DNA of 64,000 nt, from the NCBI RefSeq assembly GCF_036320965.1, contig NC_092289.1:24355278-24419277 (forward strand), written 5' to 3'. Each line of letters opens with the position of its first letter. The stretch's first letter is position 1. This document shows, piece by piece, positions 24,780 through 34,664 of the stretch. Under the pieces are notes generated by a model, which saw nothing but the letters and a program-made list of their open reading frames with translations, ran no database searches and was not told where the DNA came from. The position numbers were made by a program, and so were the translations under genes. The stretch comes from Panulirus ornatus. Taxonomy: Eukaryota; Arthropoda; Malacostraca; Decapoda; Palinuridae.

Positions 24780-25000
24780 GGCAGCTGCCGGCGGTCAGAT
24801 GTGGCCGCGGCCAGGTCACGAGAGGAGGAACTCAGCTCAGCTGAGGTGAGGTGAGTGTTGCGACACTCGGCCTGCGTGAGGCCGGAACCCCAGCGTCTCC
24901 CAACCTCCAGTACCTCCGGCACACTCGTCCCCCTCAGTAGCGGAGCTCCGTCGTGTCGCCTCACTTGCTCCAACCGCCGCTACCTCTCTCTCTCTCTCTC
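24780..25000. other. CpG-rich patch ending in (CT)n
   Basis: GC-rich sequence with many CpGs (GTGGCCGCGGCCAGG near 24800; CCGCCGCTACC near 24973). It runs into (CT)n at 24982-25018. A GTGAGGTGAGTG near 24845 resembles a 5' splice site after an open frame ending RRNSAQL. This could be a 5' exon or promoter island. No family was recognised. Confidence 0.22.
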
Positions 25001-25018
25001 TCTTTCTCTTTCTCTCTC

Positions 25019-26090
25019 AGTCACCCACTCACCTCACAGGGTCCTCTCTCTCGGTCCTCCGTCATTACCCCGTGCTCGCTCCACCACAGGGGTCTGAAAG
25101 TCTCCATTTCAACCCTCGGAACTTTTAATTTTTGCCTCGATGACTTCCGGACTCATTAACTTCATCAGAGAGAAGTGGTCAGCGATGCTACGGTTGCCAA
25201 CCTTCCCTGTGGGTCTTTCCTAAGACGCTCGCGTCCAGCTCGTGTGCCGCGAACACTGACGGGACGATTGCCACAGTAGATCGTCTGACTGAGTTTGCAG
25301 GGCTACGTAGCGGCGACTTCAGCCTGTAGTCTGAAGACCATCCCTTGAAGGGGACCGCTGATGAAGCAGTAACCGGGCCAACCACCAGTGTTACCAGCAG
25401 TGTGGAACGTGAAGGGTACAGATTACCTCACATCGACAACTTGACAAGTGCCACTCGTCGCTTTTTGAGGTTTGGCAACACTGATCGCCCTAAGGTGTAA
25501 GTAGTCTTCAGTGAAGTTCACTATATTAAACAATTGTTTGAGTCACTCTATTTTCAGTAGAGTGAAGCCTGTAGAGCCCATAGGGTTATCATTATCATCA
25601 TACATTGTGGCTGTACCGCTACTTTTAGAAACAGCCGACTACACCATCGTCAAGTACGTGATGTTCCCGCGTACAAGAATCTGGCTCGACTTAGCCAGAT
25701 GGATGGATGGTTGTGGATGTGTCATGCAAGGTTGTGTCATTATGGTTGTTGACGTCGCTCGTGTGTTGGCCTAACTGGTACACTAGCGGCAGTAGGAGCT
25801 AATGATAAGATCAAGATGGAGGAAAACGTGAGTCAGGCAGACTGATCTCCAGCTGGTTAGGTTTATTTAGGTTTTTGTGATTGCGGTTTTAGTGTATATG
25901 TTAACCTTCCACACCAGTGTTTCTTTACCTGACCAATGTTTGTTGATCTTCCTCTACGGTATTGTTTGTTGACCTGATTTAAATATATTTACGTGGGTGA
26001 AGTTGACTCTTGTTATGTAAGATTGGTTCGTCAGGCTTGGCAGCCTCCACCACCCACACCTGCGCCTTTTTATGAATGTAAACCAAAATT
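25019..26090. other. No gene recognised
   Basis: Unique sequence, nothing identified. Confidence 0.5.
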
Positions 26091-26117
26091 TTGTTATGTA
26101 TGTTGTGTGTGTGTGTG

Positions 26118-26206
26118 TGAGTATACCGCTGGGTCTGCAGAGGAAATGGAAGACTTCAGTAATTATCTTGTGGTCAGTACCGCTAACCACTACACTACAG
26201 AGACCC

Positions 26207-26207
<1 letters not shown>
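26118..26207 (-). mobile_element. tRNA-derived SINE-like head (degraded)
   Basis: The minus strand reads CTCTGTAGTGTAGTGGTTAG then CGGTACTGACC. TAGTGTAGTGG is an exact fit to the polymerase III box A consensus. A box B about 60 nt further (CGGTATACTC) is poor. It is probably a worn tRNA-derived SINE. The flanking (GT)n at 26209-26244 lies just upstream on the minus strand. Confidence 0.35.

Positions 26208-26208
<1 letters not shown>

Positions 26209-26244
<36 letters not shown>
26209..26244. repeat. (GT)n microsatellite
   Basis: About 18 GT dinucleotides. Confidence 0.95.
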
Positions 26245-26247
<3 letters not shown>

Positions 26248-26751
26248 ATGGGGGGCTCTGTAGTTTGCTTCATTATGATGATGATACAAATGATGCTAAT
26301 ATCAGTTGTGAGGTTATCATCATCTTTGCCTCATGATGATGATACATAATAATGATAACAGTCATAATGAGGTTAACAACCTTGCCTCATCATCATCATA
26401 ACAGTCATAGTGAGTTCATCATCAAGTAAAATTTTTTTTTATTTGTGAGTGAGTGAGTACGTGTGTCCAGACCTCACGTCTGGGGAAGTGACAAGATTGA
26501 TGACTGTACAAACTGGTGCTGGTAGTTAGGCTTGCTCACACCTGCCACGGGAACCATGACGTAAAGATCAGGACATAAATGTGAGAAATGCAAGGGTAAA
26601 TGATCGTCTTGGGCCGAGGTAAGATGCGTGCCGGGGTTACGTTCCTGGTGTACAGGAACAGCTGACCATCACAATGATGAAGTAACACTGACACGTAAGT
26701 GTTGTGATCATCATCATCATATTATGAATAGTATGACCACAGTAGTAGTCA
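26245..26751. other. No gene recognised; CATCAT-rich
   Basis: Scattered ATGATGAT/CATCATCAT trinucleotide runs lie between 26270 and 26400. No gene was identified. Confidence 0.55.
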
Positions 26752-26798
26752 GTTATTATTATTATTATAATTATTATTATTATTATTATTATTATTAC
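26752..26798. repeat. (TTA)n microsatellite
   Basis: About 15 TTA units, with one TAA interruption. Confidence 0.94.
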
Positions 26799-26906
26799 TA
26801 GGATTATTATCATTATTGATCGTACAATTATTATTTTTTCTTCTCGAGTTCTAGGAAACTGTAATAGTTTATATAACAAAAACACTATAGAAAATGTCCA
26901 TTTGTT

Positions 26907-27097
26907 CTTAACGATACTTCGGTACCGCGGGAAATGGCGACTATATACCTAGGGATAGGGGAGAAAGAATACTTCCCACGAACAGAGAAGGGAGCCAAGT
27001 GAGGATTGTCTCTTTAAGGCTCAGCCTTTTGTTCTTAACGCTACCTTGCTAACGTGGGAAATGGCGAATATGCATGAAAAAATAAACTTACATATTC

Positions 27098-27102
<5 letters not shown>
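26907..27102 (+). mobile_element. Short non-autonomous element, head-to-tail partial dimer
   Basis: The first partial unit (26907-26946) is only the 3' end: GTTCTTAACGATAC...CGCGGGAAATGGCGA. The second unit starts with a GGGATAGGGGAGAAAG block at about 26953 and has GGGAGCCAAGTGAGGAT. It ends GTTCTTAACGCTACC...GTGGGAAATGGCGAATA. Compared with the fuller copy at 32088, the second unit lacks the middle part. An (AT)30 tract follows directly. The element has no coding capacity. I recognise the family as a common decapod repeat, but its mobilising partner is unknown. Confidence 0.7.

Positions 27103-27160
<58 letters not shown>
27101..27160. repeat. (AT)n tract at element 3' end
   Basis: About 30 AT dinucleotides directly follow the non-autonomous element. 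Confidence 0.96.
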
Positions 27161-27164
<4 letters not shown>

Positions 27165-27217
27165 TGTAGAAAATTTTTTCACTTACTGTTATATGTTCAG
27201 CGCCAAAGTGTTGCATG

Positions 27218-27220
<3 letters not shown>

Positions 27221-27273
<53 letters not shown>
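27221..27273. repeat. (GT)n microsatellite
   Basis: About 26 GT dinucleotides. Confidence 0.96.
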
Positions 27274-27275
<2 letters not shown>

Positions 27276-27454
27276 GAGAGGCTGGCAGCTTCGTCCGTCA
27301 TACCAGAACTTTATTAATCTCAGACTATCCTGCTCTGGCCGCCGTCTGAGACCTCCAATACCGACTTGCCAAGTTTTATTATGTTGTGTTGAAAAAAGAA
27401 AATAAGGATTTAAGTCTCGCCAAACCAGACCGGGATTTTAAGTTCCATTTTCCT

Positions 27455-27789
27455 TTTGTTATTGTTTGGTTGGTGTGTCAGAAGCCATGGGCGAGGCTGA
27501 ATTTTGGTGGTTGTGTAAAATTGGTTTAGTGTCGTACCTGGTGGGTTGTGTGGCAGGGTTGTGACTCAGAGGGTGAAGGCGTGTACACAGCATCAGGCTG
27601 GGGAGGTGCGGTGTGGCCATGTGAAGCGGCTGGGGTAAACCATGGAAAGGTCTGTGGGGCCTGGATGTGGATAAGGAGCTGTGGTTTCGGTGCATTACAC
27701 ATGACAGCTAGAGACTGGATGTGAACGAGTGCGGGTTTTCTCTGCCCGTTTCTGGCGTTACCTAGCTAACTCGGGAAACGGCGATCAAG
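27455..27789 (+). mobile_element. Internally deleted LINE copy (short-tail form)
   Basis: The left part (about 27455-27600) matches the reverse-transcriptase region of the same LINE family as the 29.4 kb copy. It includes a GEGVYSIRLG-like stretch disrupted by stops. At about 27610 it jumps directly to the family's 3' untranslated tail (CATGTGAAGCG...GGTAAACCATGGAAAGG). The tail runs through CACATGACAGCTAGAGACT and ends CTAACTCGGGAAACGGCGAT, followed by (AT)n. The core of the reverse transcriptase is missing, so the copy is dead. The family attribution of the left part comes from my recollection of the decapod consensus; the tail match to 35.2 kb is visible in the window. Confidence 0.65.

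Positions 27790-27792
<3 letters not shown>

Positions 27793-27864
<72 letters not shown>
27793..27864. repeat. (AT)n tract at LINE 3' end
   Basis: About 36 AT dinucleotides. Confidence 0.97.
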
Positions 27865-27869
<5 letters not shown>

Positions 27870-29339
27870 CATGTTGAGAGGAGTGCAGGAGATTAGTGTT
27901 GCGCCAGTAAAAGTCTACCAGAGTCATCATTAAATTTGATGACCTCTGAGCAGGTGAGGAAGTCACTTGCTTATTTCATGTATTGAATTCGTTCTGTTGA
28001 ACTGATCTCGGTGGATTACGTCGCCATAATTGGTATGTAGATGTACAGGGCTCAGACGAATCAAGGGGATTGGTGTTGGCTCCGTCAATAGCCGGCAGGG
28101 GCTGTAGTGCCTTCGGATTAATTGATGATTTCTAGTTTGATGTTGTGGATCCGCCATGCTGGAGAGCAGGTTGTTAGAGCCGTCAGCAGCCGTTGACGAT
28201 AGTAGCACTAGTTGGTAACCCTCAGGTACCGCACATCGTTATTAACCATTGAAGACCGTCTGGAACCACTGGAAACCCTTGGAAAATGTTGATAACCGCT
28301 GGAAAGCTTCAGAAACAGTTCAATTGCTTTTGTCTGCCTCTTTCTTTCCAGAATTTACCGTCCTATATTTCCCTCATTCGTATGTTCCAGTTGCTTCCTC
28401 TAACGCTCTTTCCAGTCCTCGTTACGTTAACGCTGCCCTTGTGTGCACTTGATGATGAGATGCTCATTCTTTTGACACATAGAGTTGTATTAGCACGAGT
28501 GTTGTGTGGCTCACGCGTGGGGCTGATGATCCAACACGTGTCTTGCAGCGGCTCATGTTACCAGCGTCGCACTATTCAGGCGTCCACACAGGCAGGTGCG
28601 CTACACCAGGGGTATATGTGACAGTCTTCTTGTGCCACCTAACAGTGAGAGCGGGAAGACCTATGCATTGTACTGACAGAAAGAGAGTCATGGAGCTGAA
28701 AGATAGAGTCATGACTTTGAGAGATAGAGTCATGGCGCTGAAAGAAATACAGTGAAAACTTGAATTCCCTTTGAACGATTCACTTCGGATTGGGTGTGTA
28801 GAAACGTTGGGATTAAAGGAATTTGGGGGATTTTTGTACAGTCGCACGGCCTTCAGTATCTCTGGAGGTTTTTATTTGTTCATGGAATACTCACGAAGTG
28901 TGGAATAGGAGAGAAAAATGACCTAGTTAAAACAAATGAAAGATTTGCTTCTAAAAGGTATACAAGGCGCGATCCAGAGGCCAGCCAACTGACTCATACA
29001 TGCACTCGTTCCTGGAGCCTACGGTCTTACAAAGATGTGAACTGATGATCCTACGACAGACATATACTTCTGAGTTACATAATTGAGTGAAGACGAAGTA
29101 GGCAATACAGAGACATACTAGAGGGAGGCGGTGGCTTCCCCGCCGCCGTCCGCTACGGCTCTTGCCCACTCAAGCGACCCAGTTGCCAACTAGTGATAAG
29201 AGACGTATTTCCCATTTAGGCCAGGCTGTATTAAAGGTGACTTGGACCTCTCCCAGCCTCCCTACCGCACTTCTCCTCTTACCCACAACACCAACAAATA
29301 TATAAGCAAAATGTGTCCATCAGGAAAAGTTAAGAAAGA
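27865..29339. other. No gene recognised
   Basis: Unique sequence. A 21-bp unit (ATGGAGCTGAAAGATAGAGT) is present three times with differences at 28688-28750, giving a short MELKDRVMTLRDRV frame. No splice-bounded exon was recognised. Confidence 0.5.
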
Positions 29340-29352
29340 ATAGAAATATTCC

Positions 29353-29356
<4 letters not shown>

Positions 29357-29433
<77 letters not shown>
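29357..29433. repeat. Compound (CA)n(TA)n tract
   Basis: About 17 CA dinucleotides are followed by about 21 TA dinucleotides, immediately upstream of the truncated LINE. Confidence 0.95.
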
Positions 29434-29439
<6 letters not shown>

Positions 29440-29469
29440 GACTTCTTGTGTACGAGTAGTGAAGAGAGG

Positions 29470-30328
29470 AGAGTGAATGGTTCCAAGTGAAAGTTGGTTT
29501 GCGGCAGAGATGTGTTCGAAATTCTTGGAGAGAGGGGCAAGTATGCAGTCTGTGGGGGATGAAAGGGCCTTGGAAGTGTCGCTTGTTGTTTACTGATGAT
29601 ACACCACTGGTGGTGGATTCGAGTGAAAAACTGCAGAAGTTGGTGACTGAGTATGGAAGAGTGTGATAAAGGAAAAAGTTGAAAATGAATATAAATAAAA
29701 ACAAGTTTATAAGGTTTAGTAGGGTTGAGGGATAGTTTAGTTAGGATTTGAGTTTGAATGGAGGAACATTGGAGGAAAGTGTTTCAGATGTCTAGGTTGG
29801 ACATGGTAGCCAGTGGAACCATGGAAGCGGAAGTGAGTCATAGGTTGGGTGAGGGGGCGAAGGTTCTGGGAGCGCTGAGGAATGTGTGTAAAAAGAAAGC
29901 ATTAACTGGGACGGCCAAAAGGTACGTTTGAAGGAAAAGTAGTTTCCACAATAATATTTGGATGCAAGGCATGGGCTGTAGATAAGGTTGTGTGGAGGAA
30001 GATGAATGTGTTGGATATGGACTGTTTGAGGAAAATTTATGGTGTGAGGTGGTTTGATTGAGTGGAAGAGGGTGAGCTGAAATGGTTTGGACATATGGAG
30101 TGAATTAGTTAGAGAAGGTTGACAAAGAGGATATACATGTTAGAAGTCGAAGAAACAGGGAGAACGGGGGTACCAAACTGGAGGTGGAAGGTTGGAGCAA
30201 AGCATATTTTGAGCGATCGGGGCCTGAGCATACAGGAGGTTGAAAGACGTTCACGGGATCGAGTGGATTGGAACGATGTGGTATACTGGGGTCGACGTGC
30301 TGTCAGTGGATTGAAGAAGAACATGTGA
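29470..30328 (+). pseudogene. Reverse transcriptase relic of the LINE
   Basis: Three blocks remain. Block 1 (from about 29473) has WFQVKVGLRQRC, the conserved G-L-R-Q-G-C region of LINE reverse transcriptases with the second G changed to R. In the same block LLFTDDTPLVVDS at 29583-29621 is the catalytic [F/Y]xDD box (FTDD at 29589-29600), ended by a TGA at 29664. Block 2 (29821-29930) reads GEGAKVLGALRNVCKKK. Block 3 (about 29940-30328, with in-frame stops) has IIFGCKAWAVD, KWFGHM, then LTKRIYMLEVEE and RDRVDWNDVVYWG to the stop at 30326. The N-terminal endonuclease and most of the palm domain are absent. It is non-functional, and its stops show it is not under coding constraint. Confidence 0.8.
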
Positions 30329-30414
30329 AGCGTCCATGGTAAACCAAAGAAAGGTTTTTGGGGCTTGTTTGTGGATAGGGAGCTATGGATTCGGTGTTAC
30401 ACATGACAGGTAGA

Positions 30415-30417
<3 letters not shown>

Positions 30418-30471
<54 letters not shown>
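30418..30471. repeat. (AT)n tract inside LINE tail
   Basis: About 27 AT dinucleotides interrupt the tail between AGGTAGAGA and GAGACTGAGTG. Confidence 0.96.
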
Positions 30472-30476
<5 letters not shown>

Positions 30477-30762
30477 CTGAGTGTGAGCGAATGTGGCCTT
30501 TGTTGTTTTTTCCTAGCGCTACCTCGCGCACGTGCGGTGGGAGAGGGGTTGTCATTTCATGTGTGGAGGGGTGGCGACAGGAATGAATATATATGTGTAT
30601 GTCTGTGTATGTATATATATGTATACGTTGAAATGTATAGGTATGTATATGTGCGTGTGTGGACGTTTATGTATATACATGTGTATGTGGGTGGTTGGGC
30701 CATTCTTTTTTCTGTTTTCTTGTGCTACCTCGCTAACGCGGGACACAGCGACAAAGTATGAT

Positions 30763-30767
<5 letters not shown>

Positions 30768-30840
<73 letters not shown>
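30768..30840. repeat. (AT)n tract at LINE 3' end
   Basis: About 36 AT dinucleotides after GCGACAAAGTATGATAAT. Confidence 0.96.
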
Positions 30841-30843
<3 letters not shown>

Positions 30844-30901
30844 AGTGAACCCTACATGATGGCAGTATAAACAAGAATCCAAGCATGCACCAGATCTCCT
30901 G

Positions 30902-31063
30902 ACCTAACCTAACCTAACCTAACCTAACCTAACCAAACCTAAACCTAAACCTAACCTAACCTAACCTAACCTAACCTAACCTAAAACCTAACCTAACCTA
31001 ACCTAACCTAACGTAACCTAACGTAACCCAACCCAACCTAACCTAACCTAACCTAACCTAACC
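30902..31063. repeat. Interstitial telomere-like (CCTAA)n tract
   Basis: About 30 copies of CCTAA, whose complement TTAGG is the canonical arthropod telomere repeat. A few variants are interspersed (CCAAA, CCTAAA, CGTAA, CCCAA). The tract starts about 60 bp after the (AT)n end of the LINE copy and is followed by unique sequence on the right, so it is interstitial here. Confidence 0.9.
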
Positions 31064-32005
31064 GTTGGGTGGGACAGTATTCAGCCAAGTTTCATACTGA
31101 CTTCACGATGAAGTTTTGAACAATATCCTCTCGGCTGCCAGTCCAGCATCAACAGGTTCCTGGGTTCTTACTGTGACGAGAGTGTCATTCCACAGAGGAT
31201 CTTGATATTAATTGTGAAACACGGATGACGAGGCCTTTCCTCAGTCACTGCTAAGGAACCTTGTACATGTTTCCGTGTGCCCGGATAAAGAACGATGATA
31301 GATCCCGTCAGCATTACAATATACAAGTATTCTTGTTCTTATGAACGCTTCACCCGAGGATTATATTCACTCTCACATGAACAGGTTCTTATACCTCTTA
31401 TCTACACGTTACCTACACTTTCCTGTCCTCTACATCCATACAACTAAAGTTTCTTTTGTTTTTGTCAGCTACAAAAAGACTGGAGGACTTTATTGTTTCA
31501 ACTGCAACACATTTAAATGTTGTCACAACCACACACCATGCAAAGGTTATAGTTTCTCCCTCATGTCATCCAGTGGTTATAGTTGCTCACTATCACACAA
31601 AACCCAAAAACTCTTGTCTGCCACTCTTACAACAGCCACTATATAAACCACACAACTTCCAAAACTCTGAGTCTGTCTCATAAGTATAATACACAGAGGC
31701 TTAAGTCTCTATCAACGACACAATACCCTAAGATTTGAGTGCCTCTCAGCCACACAGAACCCAAAGATTCCAGTCTCTAGCACACATGCACAACACCCCA
31801 GGATTTTCGGTGCCACTCTCCCGGATGTGTCAGGCATGCAGACGTCCATTTTCTTCGGTAACTTCGTTGTCACCACTTCTTGACCACTTTAGCGGCCACT
31901 TTATGTCTTGGGTAACTACAGGTCACTGTGTTAGGCAGGCTAAACTGTTGGTGCCGACAGCTTACTATCCTGAATTTCTGGCAGGCGAGTCCAAGAGCAT
32001 ATAAA

Positions 32006-32007
<2 letters not shown>
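31064..32007. other. No gene recognised
   Basis: Unique sequence. From 31460 to 31800 there are loosely repeated phrases (CACACAAAACCCAAAAACTC; CACACAGAACCCAAAGATTC; CACAACACCCCAGGATTT), which read as a decayed tandem repeat of about 55-60 bp. No exon was recognised. Confidence 0.5.

Positions 32008-32008
<1 letters not shown>

Positions 32009-32087
<79 letters not shown>
32009..32087. repeat. (AT)n tract upstream of non-autonomous element
   Basis: About 39 AT dinucleotides running into TATCCCTGGGG. Confidence 0.97.
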
Positions 32088-32089
<2 letters not shown>

Positions 32090-32319
32090 CCCTGGGGATA
32101 GGGGAGAAAGAATACTTCCCACGTATTCCCTGCGTGTCGTAGAAGGAGACTAAAAGGGGAGGGAGCGGGGGGCTGGAAATCCTCCCCTCTCATAATTTTT
32201 TTTTTTTTCCCCAAAAGAAGAAGTGGGCCAGGTGAGGATATTCCCTCAAAGGCCCAGTCCTCTGTTCTTAACGCTACCTCGCTAACGCGGGAAATGGCGA
32301 ATAGTTTGAAAGAAAAAAG

Positions 32320-32320
<1 letters not shown>
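32088..32320 (+). mobile_element. Fullest copy of the short non-autonomous element
   Basis: It starts ATCCCTGGGGATAGGGGAG and contains ATACTTCCCACGTATTCC, then CGTAGAAGGAGACTAAAAGG, GGCTGGAAATCCTCCCC, a poly(T) tract, and GGGCCAGGTGAGGATATTCC. It ends GTTCTTAACGCTACCTCG and CTAACGCGGGAAATGGCGAA with an A-rich stretch before (TA)n. No frame is coding. It is bounded on both sides by (AT)n tracts, a sign of tandem or AT-mediated spread. Other copies are at 26.9 kb and 58.6 kb. Confidence 0.75.

Positions 32321-32364
<44 letters not shown>
32321..32364. repeat. (TA)n(TG)n tract after element
   Basis: About 13 TA followed by about 9 GT dinucleotides. Confidence 0.95.
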
Positions 32365-32365
<1 letters not shown>

Positions 32366-32984
32366 AATAGTTATAAGGTTTATAAAGAACTGATGCATCT
32401 TAAAACTCACCTAACCATAGATTACATAAACACAATGTAAACACATCATATATGTCATACATTGTCAAGGTGTGCAGTAAGGAGAGTTGTTATCTTTGTG
32501 ATCCAGGTGAAGAAAACATACAATATGTGTGCACGGGAGTTGATCGTGCGAGAGCCGTTAATACATTATAACAACGTAGTTAATTCATTCATACTAACTC
32601 AAATATGCAAATGTTCATATGTACTCTCTGTAATTCACCTGATTAATTGATAGCAAAAGTCTTGGAGACATTGTGAAGACCTGAAATTTAATGATGTCAA
32701 GACCTTCCACAGATGCTGAACAAGATTTTATTGAAGCAAAAAATCTTGGGTTGAAAGAATGAAAATGAGATTTCAAGTTGCACACATTTCTTGAAGACAT
32801 AGTGACCAGTGTCTGTATCATTGCCAATGTGGGGTTGTGTAGGTGTTGCTTGCTTCTCTGTCATTAGGTGGCACCCGAGTGCAACTTGCTGATGACGGCC
32901 GCACCTGGCATCCTAATGACTCGCAACTTAATTAGCAGGTCGTCACGGGCCAACAATTAGTGCTATTCCCCTTGCCGACGCTGG
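32365..32984. other. No gene recognised
   Basis: AT-rich unique sequence, nothing identified. Confidence 0.5.
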
Positions 32985-33282
32985 CAGTGACGTGTGTATC
33001 ACTGAGGCACGACGTGCTGGTGACGCACCAGGCTGTTGGCGACGTGTGTATCACTGAGGCACGACGTGCTGGTGACGCGCGGATCCGTTGGTGACGTTAT
33101 TTTTGACGTGTTGGTGACGATGCTCCCAACGAGTTTGTGAGTGTTACCCACGCGTTACGAAGATGTTACTGACGTATTGGTGACGATGCTACTGTTGTGG
33201 TGGTGACGGTGTTTACTGACGTGTTGGTGACGATGCTACTGTTGTGGTGGTGACGGTGTTTACTGACGTGTTGGTGACGATG
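32985..33282. repeat. Two related tandem repeats (52-bp and 47-bp periods)
   Basis: From 32989 a 38-bp segment beginning GACGTGTGTATCACTGAGG is present twice at 52-bp spacing. From 33167 a 47-bp unit beginning TACTGACGTGTTGGTGACGA is present 2.5 times. Both share the GACGTG-TGGTGACG motif, so they probably descend from one array. Confidence 0.88.
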
Positions 33283-33322
33283 TAGTGTTCTGGTGGCTTG
33301 CTGGCTTGATACTGTTGAGGAC

Positions 33323-33548
33323 TCGATCTTGTGCTGTGTTGCTCGGTCTTGTGCTGTGTTGCTCGGTCTTGTGCTGTGTTGCTCGATCTTGTGCTGTGTT
33401 GCTCGATCTTGTGCTGTGTTGCTCGATCTTGTGCTATGTTGCTCGGTCTTGTGCTGTGTTGCTCGGTCTTGTGCTGTGTTGGTCGGTCTTGTGCTGTGTT
33501 GGTCGGTCTTGTGCTGTGTTGCTCGGTCTTGTGCTGTGTTGCTCGGTC
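33323..33548. repeat. 20-bp minisatellite, about 11 copies
   Basis: The unit is GCTCGGTCTTGTGCTGTGTT, with variants GCTCGATC and GGTCGGTC. Open frames on both strands (ARSCAVLLGLVLCCSVLCC on plus, STRPSNTAQDRATQHK on minus) are repeat by-products. Confidence 0.97.
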
Positions 33549-34352
33549 GATATGTGTTTATAATGCGTGTCTTTGTATAGTGCGTATACATGTGTTGCTT
33601 TGTATACATTTATTCGTACGTGTATCTGTCATCGAATATCTATTTATTCAAGTCTGAGAGCACCACATCTATGTCTGAGAGCACCACAGTTATGTGCTAG
33701 AGCACCACGAAAGTTGAAACTGTTCATGTGAACTGAGTGATTGAAATTCCTGTTCAGGAATCACCAGCATGACACACAGACAGGACCGCCAAGGCTGTGA
33801 CAGCTGTGCTCGTCCCAATCAAGGAAAATAAATGGATGTTGCATAAAAAGGAAAACAAAATGTTTGCCAAGGAGGTCACGCTTCAGTGGGCCAAACACAG
33901 ACGCCGCCTTCCGTTCCTCTTCTGTTGTACCGAGTAACTGGTTAGAAGGTGAAGAACGACCTGCCTGATGGCAGTTTCAGGTAATGTCAGTATTTATTGG
34001 CTACGTGGGGACAGCAGCCTCAGTAAATCACCTACGTGCGTTAGAGGAAAGTTCAATACTTAACCCGTGGGTCGATGTGGCGCGTTCCGGCTCTGGCTTT
34101 TCCAGCGGCTGGCAACCCCCCAGTGTGGGACACCAATATATGGGAACTGTAGAGACCACAGTAGCCAGGATGCTGTAGCATCATCTGGGTTCTCCAGCTG
34201 ACAGCGCCAAGCCTGGTATACCACCATACGACTGGTCCACAGGGCGCTGTAGGTTTGCAAGAAGGAGTCCATTCACTGTAGTAACTGGGATACTATTGTG
34301 GTTCTTTATATCTTCGTCCTGGGTGATCATGAAGGGTGGAGAACATGACCCT
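33549..34352. other. No gene recognised
   Basis: Unique sequence, nothing identified. Confidence 0.5.
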
Positions 34353-34476
34353 GGGCGGGCGGTGAGGGACGTGGCCCTGCTGGGCGGGCGGTGTGGGACG
34401 TGGCCCTACTGGGCGGGCGGTGTGGGACGTGGCCCTACTGGGCGGGCGGTGTGGGACGTGGCCCTACTGGGCGGGT
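34353..34476. repeat. 29-bp minisatellite, about 4.3 copies
   Basis: The unit is GGGCGGGCGGTGTGGGACGT plus GGCCCTACT. The first copy has GTGAGGG and CTGCT variants. It is G-rich. Confidence 0.96.
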
Positions 34477-34491
34477 ACCTGTGGTGATGGT

Positions 34492-34607
34492 GAGCAGAGG
34501 ACACACGAGCGGCAGACGCCACCTTCCTGGTGAGAGATAAGACCATCGCCGCCGCCGGTGTGGTGAAGGTGATGACGGGCGATGTTAACTCCACCAAACC
34601 TTCAGGT
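34492..34607 (+). CDS. Weak candidate exon, unrecognised
   Basis: A plus-strand frame is open from a TGA at about 34489 to CCTTCAG|GTACTTCC, a plausible 5' splice site at 34607/34608. It reads AEDTRAADATFLVRDKTIAA then AGVVKVMTGDVNSTKPS. The CpG- and GC-balanced codon use looks more protein-like than nearby repeat frames. The upstream junction (GTGAGCAG) lacks a pyrimidine tract, and the minus strand is also open. I recognise no domain. This may be chance. Confidence 0.2.
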
Positions 34608-34664
34608 ACTTCCCTGCCCTGCAGCATGCCACCTGCCGGGACCTCTGCTTCCCACAACTCCTCC

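Larger units (their letters stand above)
29440..30840 (+). mobile_element. 5'-truncated, decayed LINE (non-LTR retrotransposon) copy, long-tail form
   Basis: This is the longest LINE copy in the window. It starts inside the reverse transcriptase and runs through the C-terminal region and the 3' untranslated tail (from about 30329). An (AT)n tract sits at 30418-30471 inside the tail, and the second half of the tail spans 30472-30767, ending CTCGCTAACGCGGGACACAG and a final (AT)n. In the copies at 27.7 and 35.3 kb the tail is continuous (CACATGACAG...GAGACTGAGTG), so the inner (AT)n arose within or was inserted into the tail. The protein is broken by many stops and shifts. The exact LINE clade is not settled from this fragment. 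Confidence 0.8.

Noticed and set aside
33166..33657. Cys/Leu-rich frames and the STRPSNTAQ repeat frame
   Set aside because: They are 20-bp repeat by-products in multiple frames.
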